From: a virus
DNA: 64,000 nucleotides
Direction: 5' to 3' (one strand)
Virus record (IMG/VR): IMGVR_UViG_3300017818_000007
Coordinates: 62,001-126,000 of that record
The notes under the pieces are model-generated. The model worked only from the letters and a program-made list of their open reading frames with translations, was not told where the DNA came from and did no database searches. Below, piece by piece: positions 28,263 through 34,972 of this stretch. The stretch's first letter is position 1. The number at the start of each line of letters is the position of its first letter. Position numbers and translations under genes: made by a program.

Positions 28263-29192
28263 CTAAAATATCATGCTCATTAGCATGGCTTTTCGTTTAC
28301 TTGTCACCTCTCCACTAGTACTGTTATTTACAAAAAATAGGCCAGTTCCACCGAATCCTTCTGAATCAACATAGACTTTTAAACGCCCTGCAACACCAGT
28401 AGGAGTAGCACTTGCAGTAGGTAATGTTAACACCTCGTCAACAACTACATTTCCGCTACCGTTTGACTGTAAAACTAAATCTTCGTTAGTATTAGTAGGT
28501 CTAATAGTTGTACCATCAAACTCTAAATCACCAAATGTCATGATATCACGTCTAATGTCTACTCTTGTGACATTATCAATTTTACCTAACAGTCTAGATA
28601 CAGCATCGCCTTCTTGTATGTCTTCTGCTTTAAAGATTGTGTTATCTGCTTGAATTTGTGGAATATTAATAGTTTGGAAAGCGTTATTAACATATCTTAC
28701 GTTTGGAATATCGTCATCAGTTAAGCCTGTTTCATAATTAGTAGTACCTCTAACACTTAGTTTTGCGTTAGGAGCATTTGTGCCTAAGAAAACAATATCG
28801 TCGCCTGTTGTACTAATATGATTAGTTCTAATTGCGGCTAATCCTGAACCAACTTTAAACGTAAAAATACCTTCGCCAGTACCACCGTTTGGTCTAGTAT
28901 AACTTAGTGTATCATCCCAAAGAATAGTTGCGTTATCAGCAGTTCCTCTTTCAATATCAATACCGCTTTGTCCAAGTGAAACACCATTTCCTGTTTCATT
29001 TTTGTTTAACGTAATGATAGCATCTTCAATTGCAAGTTCTTCAGTATCTACACTAGTTGTAGTACCTTCAACAATAAGATTACCTGTGACTCTTGTAGTA
29101 CCTTTTCTATTGCCCGTATTGAGGGTGATTTCTCCCGCACTTACGGTAGTAATTTTGTAGTCACCAGTGAGTTTTAAAACATCAGTTGCCAT
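28263..29192 (-). CDS. Fibre-shaft structural protein (309 aa)
   Basis: It opens MATDVLKLTGDYKITTVSAG and continues with GNLIVEGTTTSVDTEELAIE and DAIITLNKNETGNGVSLG, patterns repeated in many marine myovirus fibre and neck-appendage proteins. The C-terminal part contains LVLQSNGSGNVVVDEVL, the same style of module as the LamG fibre. It is probably a fibre protein or a base for the fibres. It is the first gene of the fibre transcription unit after a terminator, with the late core at 29222-29227. Confidence 0.62.
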   Translation of the reverse strand: MATDVLKLTGDYKITTVSAGEITLNTGNRKGTTRVTGNLIVEGTTTSVDTEELAIEDAIITLNKNETGNGVSLGQSGIDIERGTADNATILWDDTLSYTRPNGGTGEGIFTFKVGSGLAAIRTNHISTTGDDIVFLGTNAPNAKLSVRGTTNYETGLTDDDIPNVRYVNNAFQTINIPQIQADNTIFKAEDIQEGDAVSRLLGKIDNVTRVDIRRDIMTFGDLEFDGTTIRPTNTNEDLVLQSNGSGNVVVDEVLTLPTASATPTGVAGRLKVYVDSEGFGGTGLFFVNNSTSGEVTSKRKAMLMSMIF

Positions 29193-29221
29193 TCTATTAG
29201 AATCCTATACAAGTATAGTGT

Positions 29222-29227
29222 TATTTA
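29222..29227 (-). promoter_or_regulatory. Late promoter core TAAATA
   Basis: Minus-strand TAAATA, preceded by TTGAC. The predicted +1 is 29216 (A) and the leader about 24 nt. It lies directly downstream of a terminator, so it starts the fibre unit. Confidence 0.6.
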
Positions 29228-29232
29228 GTCAA

Positions 29233-29262
29233 GAGAAAAGGGCAAAGCGAATTTGCCCTCTC
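29233..29262 (-). terminator. Rho-independent terminator after the 148-aa gene
   Basis: On the minus strand an 8-bp stem AGGGCAAA/TTTGCCCT with a TTCGC loop (29239-29259) is followed by TTTCTCTT. The flanking AGAG/CTCT lengthens the stem. It lies 28 bases past the stop of the 148-aa gene. Confidence 0.75.
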
Positions 29263-29286
29263 TCCAAGTTTTGGTAAAAACTACGA

Positions 29287-29733
29287 TTATGCGTTAGTAA
29301 AATCGTCGTCATCAACACCAGCCGCGTCATCGTCACCAGCCTCTTCAACTTGTGCCGCGCCATCTACTAGTGATGTGCTAAAGTTCCATGGCACTGACTT
29401 ACCATCATATGCGTTAGAACCTGTACCGTCTGGAGCAACTAGTGTTGCTTTACGACCTGAAATTTTAGAAACTTGATAAGTTTCAGAATCGTCCATTTTA
29501 AACGTGATACCCATTTCACCAGCCGCTAGTGCTGACATTAGTTTACCAGTTGTTAATGTACAAGTGTATTCAGTGTCTGAAGCACCAATTTCTGCTACTA
29601 CAAACTTTTTGCTACCTTTTTGTTTTACAATATGTCCTTCAACTACACTAGTGCCGTTGTGAAAATCAACTTTGATTTCATTTCCGCCCGCAGTAGGTTC
29701 GCCGAAGTATCTTTTATTAAGTGGTCTACCCAT
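29287..29733 (-). CDS. Conserved virion protein of marine T4-like phages, role unknown
   Basis: This 148-aa protein opens MGRPLNKRYFGEPTAGGNEI and has a basic HIVKQKGSKKFVV segment, a beta-rich middle (TYQVSKISGRKATLV) and an acidic tail (EEAGDDDAAGVDDDD). I recall similar proteins next to gp23 in marine myoviruses, annotated only as structural or hypothetical. Its own promoter, 97-nt leader, strong AAGGAG site and terminator suggest high independent expression, as for a decoration or other abundant virion protein. That role is an inference. Confidence 0.65.
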   Translation of the reverse strand: MGRPLNKRYFGEPTAGGNEIKVDFHNGTSVVEGHIVKQKGSKKFVVAEIGASDTEYTCTLTTGKLMSALAAGEMGITFKMDDSETYQVSKISGRKATLVAPDGTGSNAYDGKSVPWNFSTSLVDGAAQVEEAGDDDAAGVDDDDFTNA

Positions 29734-29841
29734 TTGTTTTCTCCTTTTTAGAAGTCCGATCCGGGTTCTATCCGGTACGCAGTGGGTTTAATACTGCATA
29801 AGTCCATTACTTCAAATGGAACATATCTGACAATGTATTTA
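29734..29841 (-). promoter_or_regulatory. Late promoter core and long leader of the 148-aa gene
   Basis: TAAATA at 29836-29841 includes the TAA stop codon of the upstream 91-aa gene. The leader is about 97 nt, with a perfect 6-bp hairpin (TCCATT/AATGGA) and a GC-rich CCGG-repeat segment before AAGGAG. The predicted +1 base is T, so the real start may be one base off. Confidence 0.45.
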
Positions 29842-30114
29842 GTCAACCCTGCTAAACAGGTGTAATAAGTGTGTTTGTGAGAACAATTTTATTGCATCGT
29901 TTATTTCACGTGCTTTTTCTTTGTGTTTAAGTTGTAAACTGTCTGTTGGTCTTCTACGGATTTCTATTTCTATATCAGATAGTTTTCTAACTTCTCTTCC
30001 TATGCTTGAACAAAACTTAATAACATTAAATTTAAACTCAGGAGCAGTCTTAGTTAACTCTCTAAGTTCTTGTTCAATGTCTTTCCAGTCTAATGAAATT
30101 TCTAATTCTTTCAT
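29839..30114 (-). CDS. Small helical protein of unknown function
   Basis: This is a 91-aa charged, helix-rich protein (MKELEISLDWKDIEQELREL, later LKHKEKAREINDAIKLFS). I recognise no family. It sits between the capsid gene terminator and the 148-aa gene. It has no Shine-Dalgarno sequence, but TAAATA lies exactly five bases before the ATG. Its stop codon forms part of the next gene's late core. It may be a small head-assembly factor, but only position suggests this. Confidence 0.55.
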   Translation of the reverse strand: MKELEISLDWKDIEQELRELTKTAPEFKFNVIKFCSSIGREVRKLSDIEIEIRRRPTDSLQLKHKEKAREINDAIKLFSQTHLLHLFSRVD

Positions 30115-30119
30115 AACTG

Positions 30120-30125
30120 TATTTA
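30120..30125 (-). promoter_or_regulatory. Late promoter core, predicted leaderless start
   Basis: TAAATA-CAGTT-ATG on the minus strand, with no ribosome binding site upstream. It directly follows the U-tract of the gp23 terminator. Confidence 0.6.
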
Positions 30126-30131
30126 AGTCGT

Positions 30132-30161
30132 AAAAAAAGGGCGACCTAAGCCGCCCTTTTT
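30132..30161 (-). terminator. Rho-independent terminator after gp23
   Basis: A 10-bp stem AAAAAGGGCG/CGCCCTTTTT with an 8-nt loop, followed on the minus strand by more T residues. It ends the head operon 20 bases past the gp23 stop. Confidence 0.85.
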
Positions 30162-30181
30162 AATTCCTCTAATACTAGATA

Positions 30182-31354
30182 TTAAGAGAATGATACGTTG
30201 GCAGAAGTAATTTGTACTTTACCAAGGTAGTCAGCCGCATTACCTAGTGAAGATGCAGTGTTTGTCAACTCTACATAACCATATCTAGTCATAAATGACA
30301 CAACTGGTTCGAAAGTTGATGGATCTAAAACAACACCTGAAGACATTAGCGGAATGTATGGGCAGTAGAATGCCGCCGCATCTGCTTCTGATGAACCTTT
30401 ATATCCAACAAGCACTTGGTTAGCATCTTGACCTGAATCAGCCAAGTAAGCGTCAACGTAAACTCTCATAGAGTTATTTAAAGTACCAACATACTTAGTG
30501 TTTGTTGGGCCTTCAAAAGTACCTTCAGTTGTTCTTGCGAACGCAGAAGTTGTAGCAGACTGTAGGATTGTCAATGCTTGGTTTGAAACCACTGCAAAGT
30601 TTCCTGCGCCTCTACGTGTACGTTGAGCAATTTTGTTAGCAACTCTGTTAATTTGAACTGCTAAAGCCGCGTGTTCGTCACCAACGAAAGTTGCAGTACC
30701 ACTTACGCCTGCTTGGTCGTAAGTTTCTTCAACTGATGCTAATGAACGAAGTGATTGGATGATCTCTTGATCGATTTCAGCAGTAATTTCTTGTGCTAAA
30801 GCCGCCATGATTTCAGCCTCTACGTCGATGCCTTGCTGTGCTTGAGCATCTTGAGCCGCTTCAAATGTCCAACGAGCAGATAGTTTACGAGTTTTCGCTT
30901 CTACTGCTTGTTTTAAGATTTGAATGCTTAACTTTTTACCTGCAGAACCTTCTAATGTTGCAGTCGCATCTGCCGCATTAGTAGTTGCATTACCTGAATA
31001 ACCTTCAGCAATTTTAAATGGTGAAAGTGCTTCTTCGCCTGCTGTTGCAGAATCGAAAGTTTCAGCATAACGTACTCTTAGTGTGTGGATCTGTGCTACA
31101 GGTCCAGTCATTGGTTGTACACCAACAATCTCGTTAGCGATTGTAGTTGGCATAACACGTCTAATTACTGGAAGGATAACTCTGTTTAGAGTTGCTACGT
31201 TCCCTGCGGAAGTTGCCCCAGCGGTTGCCGCCTCAGCGAGATACTTGCGAGTGTTCTCGAGAGTGACATCCATAACACCTTTTTTAGAACCTTGAAGGCC
31301 TTCTAAAAGTGCTTCTTTGGTTTCCTGCCAGTTGTTGTTGATATTTTCTGACAT
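30182..31354 (-). CDS. gp23: Major capsid protein
   Basis: This is a 390-aa homologue of T4 gp23, the HK97-fold protein of the capsid hexamers. The N-terminus (MSENINNNWQETKEALLEGL) precedes a likely gp21 cleavage site, YLAE between residues 38 and 41, matching the (L/I)-x-E rule of the T4 prohead protease. The core VATLNRVILPVIRRVMPTTI and GPVAQIHTLRVRY are characteristic of marine gp23. The C-terminal part has GVVLDPSTFEPVVSFMTRYG. It is shorter than T4 gp23 (521 aa), consistent with absence of the T4 insertion domain. It is last in the head operon and followed by a strong terminator. AAAGGAGAG precedes the start. Confidence 0.97.
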   Translation of the reverse strand: MSENINNNWQETKEALLEGLQGSKKGVMDVTLENTRKYLAEAATAGATSAGNVATLNRVILPVIRRVMPTTIANEIVGVQPMTGPVAQIHTLRVRYAETFDSATAGEEALSPFKIAEGYSGNATTNAADATATLEGSAGKKLSIQILKQAVEAKTRKLSARWTFEAAQDAQAQQGIDVEAEIMAALAQEITAEIDQEIIQSLRSLASVEETYDQAGVSGTATFVGDEHAALAVQINRVANKIAQRTRRGAGNFAVVSNQALTILQSATTSAFARTTEGTFEGPTNTKYVGTLNNSMRVYVDAYLADSGQDANQVLVGYKGSSEADAAAFYCPYIPLMSSGVVLDPSTFEPVVSFMTRYGYVELTNTASSLGNAADYLGKVQITSANVSFS

Positions 31355-31371
31355 TTTTTTGTCTCTCCTTT

Positions 31372-32457
31372 TTAGTTTAATCCCGCTAATCTGCGGAGTT
31401 CAATTAAGTTTGAAGTAGTATCTTCCTTAATTGTGTTTTCTTTATTGCCTGTGATTTCAACGCCTTCGTTTAACGCCTTTTTAACTTTTGGAGCCTTATC
31501 TTCCATCACTGCTGGTAGATACTTCTCAAACGCTGTGTGCAACTTATTAGTTTGCACCGACTCCAAAAGTTCAGACATAATTTCTTTTTTGTCTTTACCC
31601 AATGGAGATAGCAACTCATTCATCACTGCTACTCTTTCTGCTTTGTCTTTAGCCGCAGTAATTTCTGCTTCCTTAGACTCAACAAGAGTTTCCTTCTCTG
31701 TGATGGCTTTCTTAGCCTCTGCTAACGCTTCGTCTTTCTCTGAAACAAGTTTCATTAACTTCGCAGTTTCTGATTTCTCATTTAAGTAAGATGAACCATA
31801 TTCATTAGCAAACGCTTCGAAGATTTTTCTACCAAAGTGGTTTTCTCTAGAAGCCGTGATGTCTTCTTTGAGTTGTTTGATTTCTTCTGCCAACTTAGTG
31901 TTAACAGCGTCCTCAACCACTTTAGCGGACTTAGCAACAAACTTAGATTTAAGTTCATTGAATTTTGATTTTGCTTCTTTAACAAGTTTAACCTTAGTTT
32001 CAGCAAGATCTCTTTTGTCAACTGCAAACTCGTTGATTTCTTTTGCAAGTGCTTTAACTACAAAGTCTTCGAGTTTTACAAAGTTTTCTGTGACTTTTTG
32101 ACGGTCTTCATTTAACTCTGCAATTTCTTTGGTCAATTGCTTGAGCATAAACTCTTGCAATTTCTCAGAATGCTCTGAAACTTTCTTCTTATATTCAACT
32201 CTTGCTTCTGCAAGTGCCTTCTTATCTTCAGAAAACTCAGAAATTTCTGATTCCAAACGCTCGGAAACCATGCGATCAATTGCTTCAACCATGTTTTGTT
32301 TGTCATGCTCGTAGCGATTTGCAAATTCTTCACGTAGTTCAGCAGTCACACTATCACGGTGTTCTTTAATCTTTTCGTCCCAAGCACCAGTAATTTGGTC
32401 TTTGACCTCTTCACTGATAATTCCAGTTTCAAAAAGTTTATTAAAAACATCACTCAT
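31372..32457 (-). CDS. gp22: Prohead scaffold (core) protein
   Basis: This is a 361-aa, highly charged, coiled-coil protein rich in Lys, Glu and Ala, with heptad-like runs (VKLEDFVVKALAKEINEFAV, EKDEALAEAKKAITEKETLV). Length, composition and its place between gp21 and gp23 identify the internal scaffold around which gp23 assembles and which gp21 later digests. The end LIELRRLAGLN is typical of marine gp22 proteins. It is spaced 16-17 bases from both neighbours, each with a good ribosome binding site. Confidence 0.93.
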   Translation of the reverse strand: MSDVFNKLFETGIISEEVKDQITGAWDEKIKEHRDSVTAELREEFANRYEHDKQNMVEAIDRMVSERLESEISEFSEDKKALAEARVEYKKKVSEHSEKLQEFMLKQLTKEIAELNEDRQKVTENFVKLEDFVVKALAKEINEFAVDKRDLAETKVKLVKEAKSKFNELKSKFVAKSAKVVEDAVNTKLAEEIKQLKEDITASRENHFGRKIFEAFANEYGSSYLNEKSETAKLMKLVSEKDEALAEAKKAITEKETLVESKEAEITAAKDKAERVAVMNELLSPLGKDKKEIMSELLESVQTNKLHTAFEKYLPAVMEDKAPKVKKALNEGVEITGNKENTIKEDTTSNLIELRRLAGLN

Positions 32458-32473
32458 CGTGTTTCTCCTAATA

Positions 32474-33100
32474 TTACTTCAAGCCTTTAATGACTCTTAG
32501 CATTGCTTCTTTAAGATACTTTTGTGCTTTAGCATCTTGTTGTACCTCTGATGCAGTCCTAAACGCACTATAACCACCTCGTGTATTCATGATGTGTTCA
32601 TAGATTGGTGTAGGATATGCACCTGGGGCACTAGGTTGTGCTACCACGTCTACCGTGATAATTTCGAAATCGCTAACTTCGCCGTTAGACTCGTTAACAT
32701 TTCCACTACCCCTGCTGGATACACCTAGTTTAACTCCGCTTTGCAACATAGTTTCAACTAGTTTACCCATGGGAGTCGGCAAGATTTTCATCTTGCCAAA
32801 CCCGTTAGGACCATCCATCCACATATCAGTAATCATATGCGATACACGATCCAAATTTACTTTCAAATCATCTGGGTGATCTACTTCACCTAGTACAGAA
32901 TAACCGCCTGAGATTTGATCCTTGAGTGTTTTAACAGCGTTGCCTATCTCGGAAACAGGGTACACACGCTGGTTAGCGTTTTTGACACCACCCTGAATAC
33001 AGATGCCTTTAAGATAGAGATCCTTGCTATCTCCATCTCCCTTTGACTCAAGGGTGACCTGTGCTTGGTCGAATGTCAAATTCTCACGTAAGTAAGCCAT
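32474..33100 (-). CDS. gp21: Prohead maturation protease
   Basis: This is a 208-aa serine protease of the T4 gp21 type. Visible active-site elements are His75 in GEVDHPDD and the serine motif GVSSRGSG at about 127-133, with a downstream FEIITVDVVAQPSAPGA stretch typical of the family. It cleaves the scaffold and the N-terminus of gp23 after (L/I)-x-E; the matching site in gp23 here is LAE. It is followed by gp22 and preceded by the acidic core protein, the same order as T4. Confidence 0.95.
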   Translation of the reverse strand: MAYLRENLTFDQAQVTLESKGDGDSKDLYLKGICIQGGVKNANQRVYPVSEIGNAVKTLKDQISGGYSVLGEVDHPDDLKVNLDRVSHMITDMWMDGPNGFGKMKILPTPMGKLVETMLQSGVKLGVSSRGSGNVNESNGEVSDFEIITVDVVAQPSAPGAYPTPIYEHIMNTRGGYSAFRTASEVQQDAKAQKYLKEAMLRVIKGLK

Positions 33101-33119
33101 GTGGCTTTCTCCTTAACAA

Positions 33120-33989
33120 TTATTCAGCACTCTTTGGTGCAGATGCTTTCTTAAAAGAGTCCCCCGCGTTAGCACCTGGTTCATTCTCGAAAGATTTTCC
33201 CATGTCCTTAACTTTTGGAGCACTACCGCCCTTTTCTTCACCACTTTGTGCAATGTTTTTACCATTAGCACCTGAGTCTTTACCACCTTTCGATGCTACA
33301 GGACTCGTAGTGTTATCAGCGCCTTCTGAATTCGATGGTGCAGAAACCTTTTCAACATATTCTCTCATGGTTTCGCCAGCGGATTTACTTTTTGCACCCT
33401 CTTCAACTTCTTCACCATCTTCTTCTGTTGCTTCAAATGGTGCTTCAATTGCTTCTTCGGCTTCTTCTGATTCTTCTTCGTCGGCTTCAGGTGCTTCGTC
33501 TTCACCTTCTTCTCCGCCGTTGTCGCCCATCATGGCTTCAAATTCTGCTTTAAGATCATCAAGTGCGTCTTCTAAGTCAACAACACGATCTTCAAGTTCT
33601 TCGTTTCCACCCATGTCAGCGTGGTGATCTTCTTCATCACCCATATCCATTTCAGGTTCGTCACCTGCTTCAACGTCATCAATCATGTCGTCAGCGGCAT
33701 CTCCGCCTACTTCTTCAACTGATTCTTCGTCAAATGACTCATCTGTTTGTTCTTCTTCATCGTCTGATGCTTCAGCAACTTCCTCAACTGATTCCTCTAC
33801 TTCATCTTCTTTTTCTTCAGTAGACTCTTCAACTTCGTCTTCCTTTTCTGATTCATCAGATTCAATTAATCCTTGATAAATTTCTTTTGACTTCTCTACA
33901 ACGATATCATGGAATAAAGACTCGGCTTTATCCTGCTCTTCGTTGACAAGCAAGTCTAATAACTGTTCAAATTTAGTTTTATCAGACAT
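33120..33989 (-). CDS. Acidic prohead core protein (gp67/gp68-like)
   Basis: This is a 289-aa protein. The N-terminal 45 residues (FEQLLDLLVNEEQDKAESLF, KSKEIYQGL) match the conserved start of prohead core proteins in marine T4-like phages. The middle is extremely acidic, with long Glu/Asp runs such as DEVEESTEEKEDEVEESVEE, then GDEEDHHADMGGNEELEDRV with a short coiled coil. The C-terminus is Lys/Gly/Ser-rich. Position between the portal region and gp21 fits T4 genes 67 and 68. It probably fills the prohead core and is cleaved at maturation. The late core is at 34035-34040 and AAGGAGA precedes the start. Confidence 0.8.
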   Translation of the reverse strand: MSDKTKFEQLLDLLVNEEQDKAESLFHDIVVEKSKEIYQGLIESDESEKEDEVEESTEEKEDEVEESVEEVAEASDDEEEQTDESFDEESVEEVGGDAADDMIDDVEAGDEPEMDMGDEEDHHADMGGNEELEDRVVDLEDALDDLKAEFEAMMGDNGGEEGEDEAPEADEEESEEAEEAIEAPFEATEEDGEEVEEGAKSKSAGETMREYVEKVSAPSNSEGADNTTSPVASKGGKDSGANGKNIAQSGEEKGGSAPKVKDMGKSFENEPGANAGDSFKKASAPKSAE

Positions 33990-34034
33990 CTTCTTATCTC
34001 CTTTAGTTTGTTAATTGGCAAGGCTGTCATAATA

Positions 34035-34062
34035 TATTTACAAAAAAACCAGTTTTACCGGT
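34035..34062 (-). terminator. Terminator of the 195-aa gene abutting a late promoter
   Basis: On the minus strand ACCGGT-AAA-ACTGGT (34062-34048, one G-U pair) is followed by a T-run at 34047-34042 and then, one base later, the TAAATA core 34040-34035 that would start the gp67/68-like, gp21, gp22, gp23 operon (predicted +1 near 34029, leader about 40 nt). Confidence 0.65.
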
Positions 34063-34096
34063 ACAAATAGGCCGAAAAACGCTAGTTTTATCAATA

Positions 34097-34684
34097 TTAC
34101 TTATCTAATATGTTTTCGAATTCTTTATAAGTGATAGTTTTGTAGTTGCTATACGGTGCAAAATTGTTAGGATTATAACATTTCTTTGTTATAACACGTA
34201 CAAAACTAGTGCTAGAGTGTGCTTTTAGTATGGTTTCTGTTTGTCTTAACCAGTTTCCATAGTAGGTTGCAGGCTCGTGTGCGCCTTTGTAGTTGGGTGA
34301 TCCTGCATAAATGTTGTTTACTCGCTTACCGCCTTCTAAACCAACATAATCAAACCCTAAAATATAGATAGTTTGACAGCCATCAGTGCAGGCTTTATTC
34401 AATGCTGTTGGTCCACTGCTCCATCCTTTGCTCGGATTAAAGTAATTTAAACCAACATATGTTTCGTATGCTTTGTTATAGTTGGTCCATACTTCTGTGT
34501 CGAATTGTGCTCGTTTAGCAACTATTTCATGTACCATCTTAGGGTCAACTGCTATTAATACGTTGGGTAAAAACTCGCGATAAACGGCATTGCAGGCATA
34601 CATTATACCTTTATCAACAAGTTTATTAAGATCAAATTTTTTGCGGGACGTTCCGTTCCCTATTACAAAGCCTGTTCTGTGCAT
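34097..34684 (-). CDS. DUF115/MptE-like Rossmann protein
   Basis: This is a 195-aa protein beginning MHRTGFVIGNGTSRKKFDLN. The GNGTSR loop, the following YACNAVYREFLPNVLIAVD segment, SSGPTALNKAC near 90 and IYILGFDYVG near 110 resemble DUF115/MptE-like and sialyltransferase-like Rossmann proteins that bind nucleotide-sugar or pyrophosphate substrates. Similar genes occur near the portal gene in marine myoviruses. The reaction is unknown. There is no Shine-Dalgarno sequence; TAAATA lies five bases before the ATG. It sits inside the head cluster although it looks like an enzyme. Confidence 0.6.
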   Translation of the reverse strand: MHRTGFVIGNGTSRKKFDLNKLVDKGIMYACNAVYREFLPNVLIAVDPKMVHEIVAKRAQFDTEVWTNYNKAYETYVGLNYFNPSKGWSSGPTALNKACTDGCQTIYILGFDYVGLEGGKRVNNIYAGSPNYKGAHEPATYYGNWLRQTETILKAHSSTSFVRVITKKCYNPNNFAPYSNYKTITYKEFENILDK

Positions 34685-34689
34685 TGTAA

Positions 34690-34695
34690 TATTTA
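34690..34695 (-). promoter_or_regulatory. Late promoter core, predicted leaderless start
   Basis: TAAATA-TTACA-ATG on the minus strand, with only A/T-rich sequence and no ribosome binding site upstream. Confidence 0.6.
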
Positions 34696-34708
34696 AACGA
34701 AATAAAAA

Positions 34709-34957
34709 TTAAAGGCCTGTAGCCTGGTCTGCTGGTGGTTGACCGTACATTGTTTTTACAAACTCAACATCTTTTGCGTGTTCAAGTTCACGTGCTTCTG
34801 CTGTACGTCTAATTTGATTAATTTGTGAAAGTTTTAATCTTGTTTTTCTTGTATCATCAGAACGGACCACTGAAATATCTCTTTCAGCATCGTATCTGTT
34901 ATCGGTAGTAAATTTATTACCGTCAGTATCAAAATAAAAGAATTCTTTTAACAACAT
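34709..34957 (-). CDS. Small head-cluster protein next to the portal gene
   Basis: This 82-aa protein opens MLLKEFFYFDTDGNKFTTDN and has a charged helical second half (RLKLSQINQIRRTAEARELE). Its size and place directly after gp20 correspond to T4 gene 67, but it is not acidic like T4 gp67 and the sequence does not let me claim homology. AAGG precedes the late core, and TAAATA lies five bases before the ATG. Confidence 0.55.
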   Translation of the reverse strand: MLLKEFFYFDTDGNKFTTDNRYDAERDISVVRSDDTRKTRLKLSQINQIRRTAEARELEHAKDVEFVKTMYGQPPADQATGL

Positions 34958-34962
34958 AAAAC

Positions 34963-34968
34963 TATTTA
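34963..34968 (-). promoter_or_regulatory. Late promoter core, predicted leaderless start
   Basis: TAAATA-GTTTT-ATG on the minus strand, located in the short gap after gp20. GAAGG upstream could act as ribosome binding site on longer transcripts. Confidence 0.55.
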
Positions 34969-34972
34969 CCTT

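Noticed and set aside
33061-33627. 188-aa plus-strand reading frame opposite the acidic core protein
   Set aside because: Its Ser/Pro-rich composition is the mirror of Glu/Asp-rich codons on the other strand. It has no ribosome binding site or promoter, and the minus-strand gene is a recognised family.
34709-34957. 82-aa gene as T4 gp67
   Set aside because: Position and length fit, but the protein is not acidic and shows no recognisable similarity.
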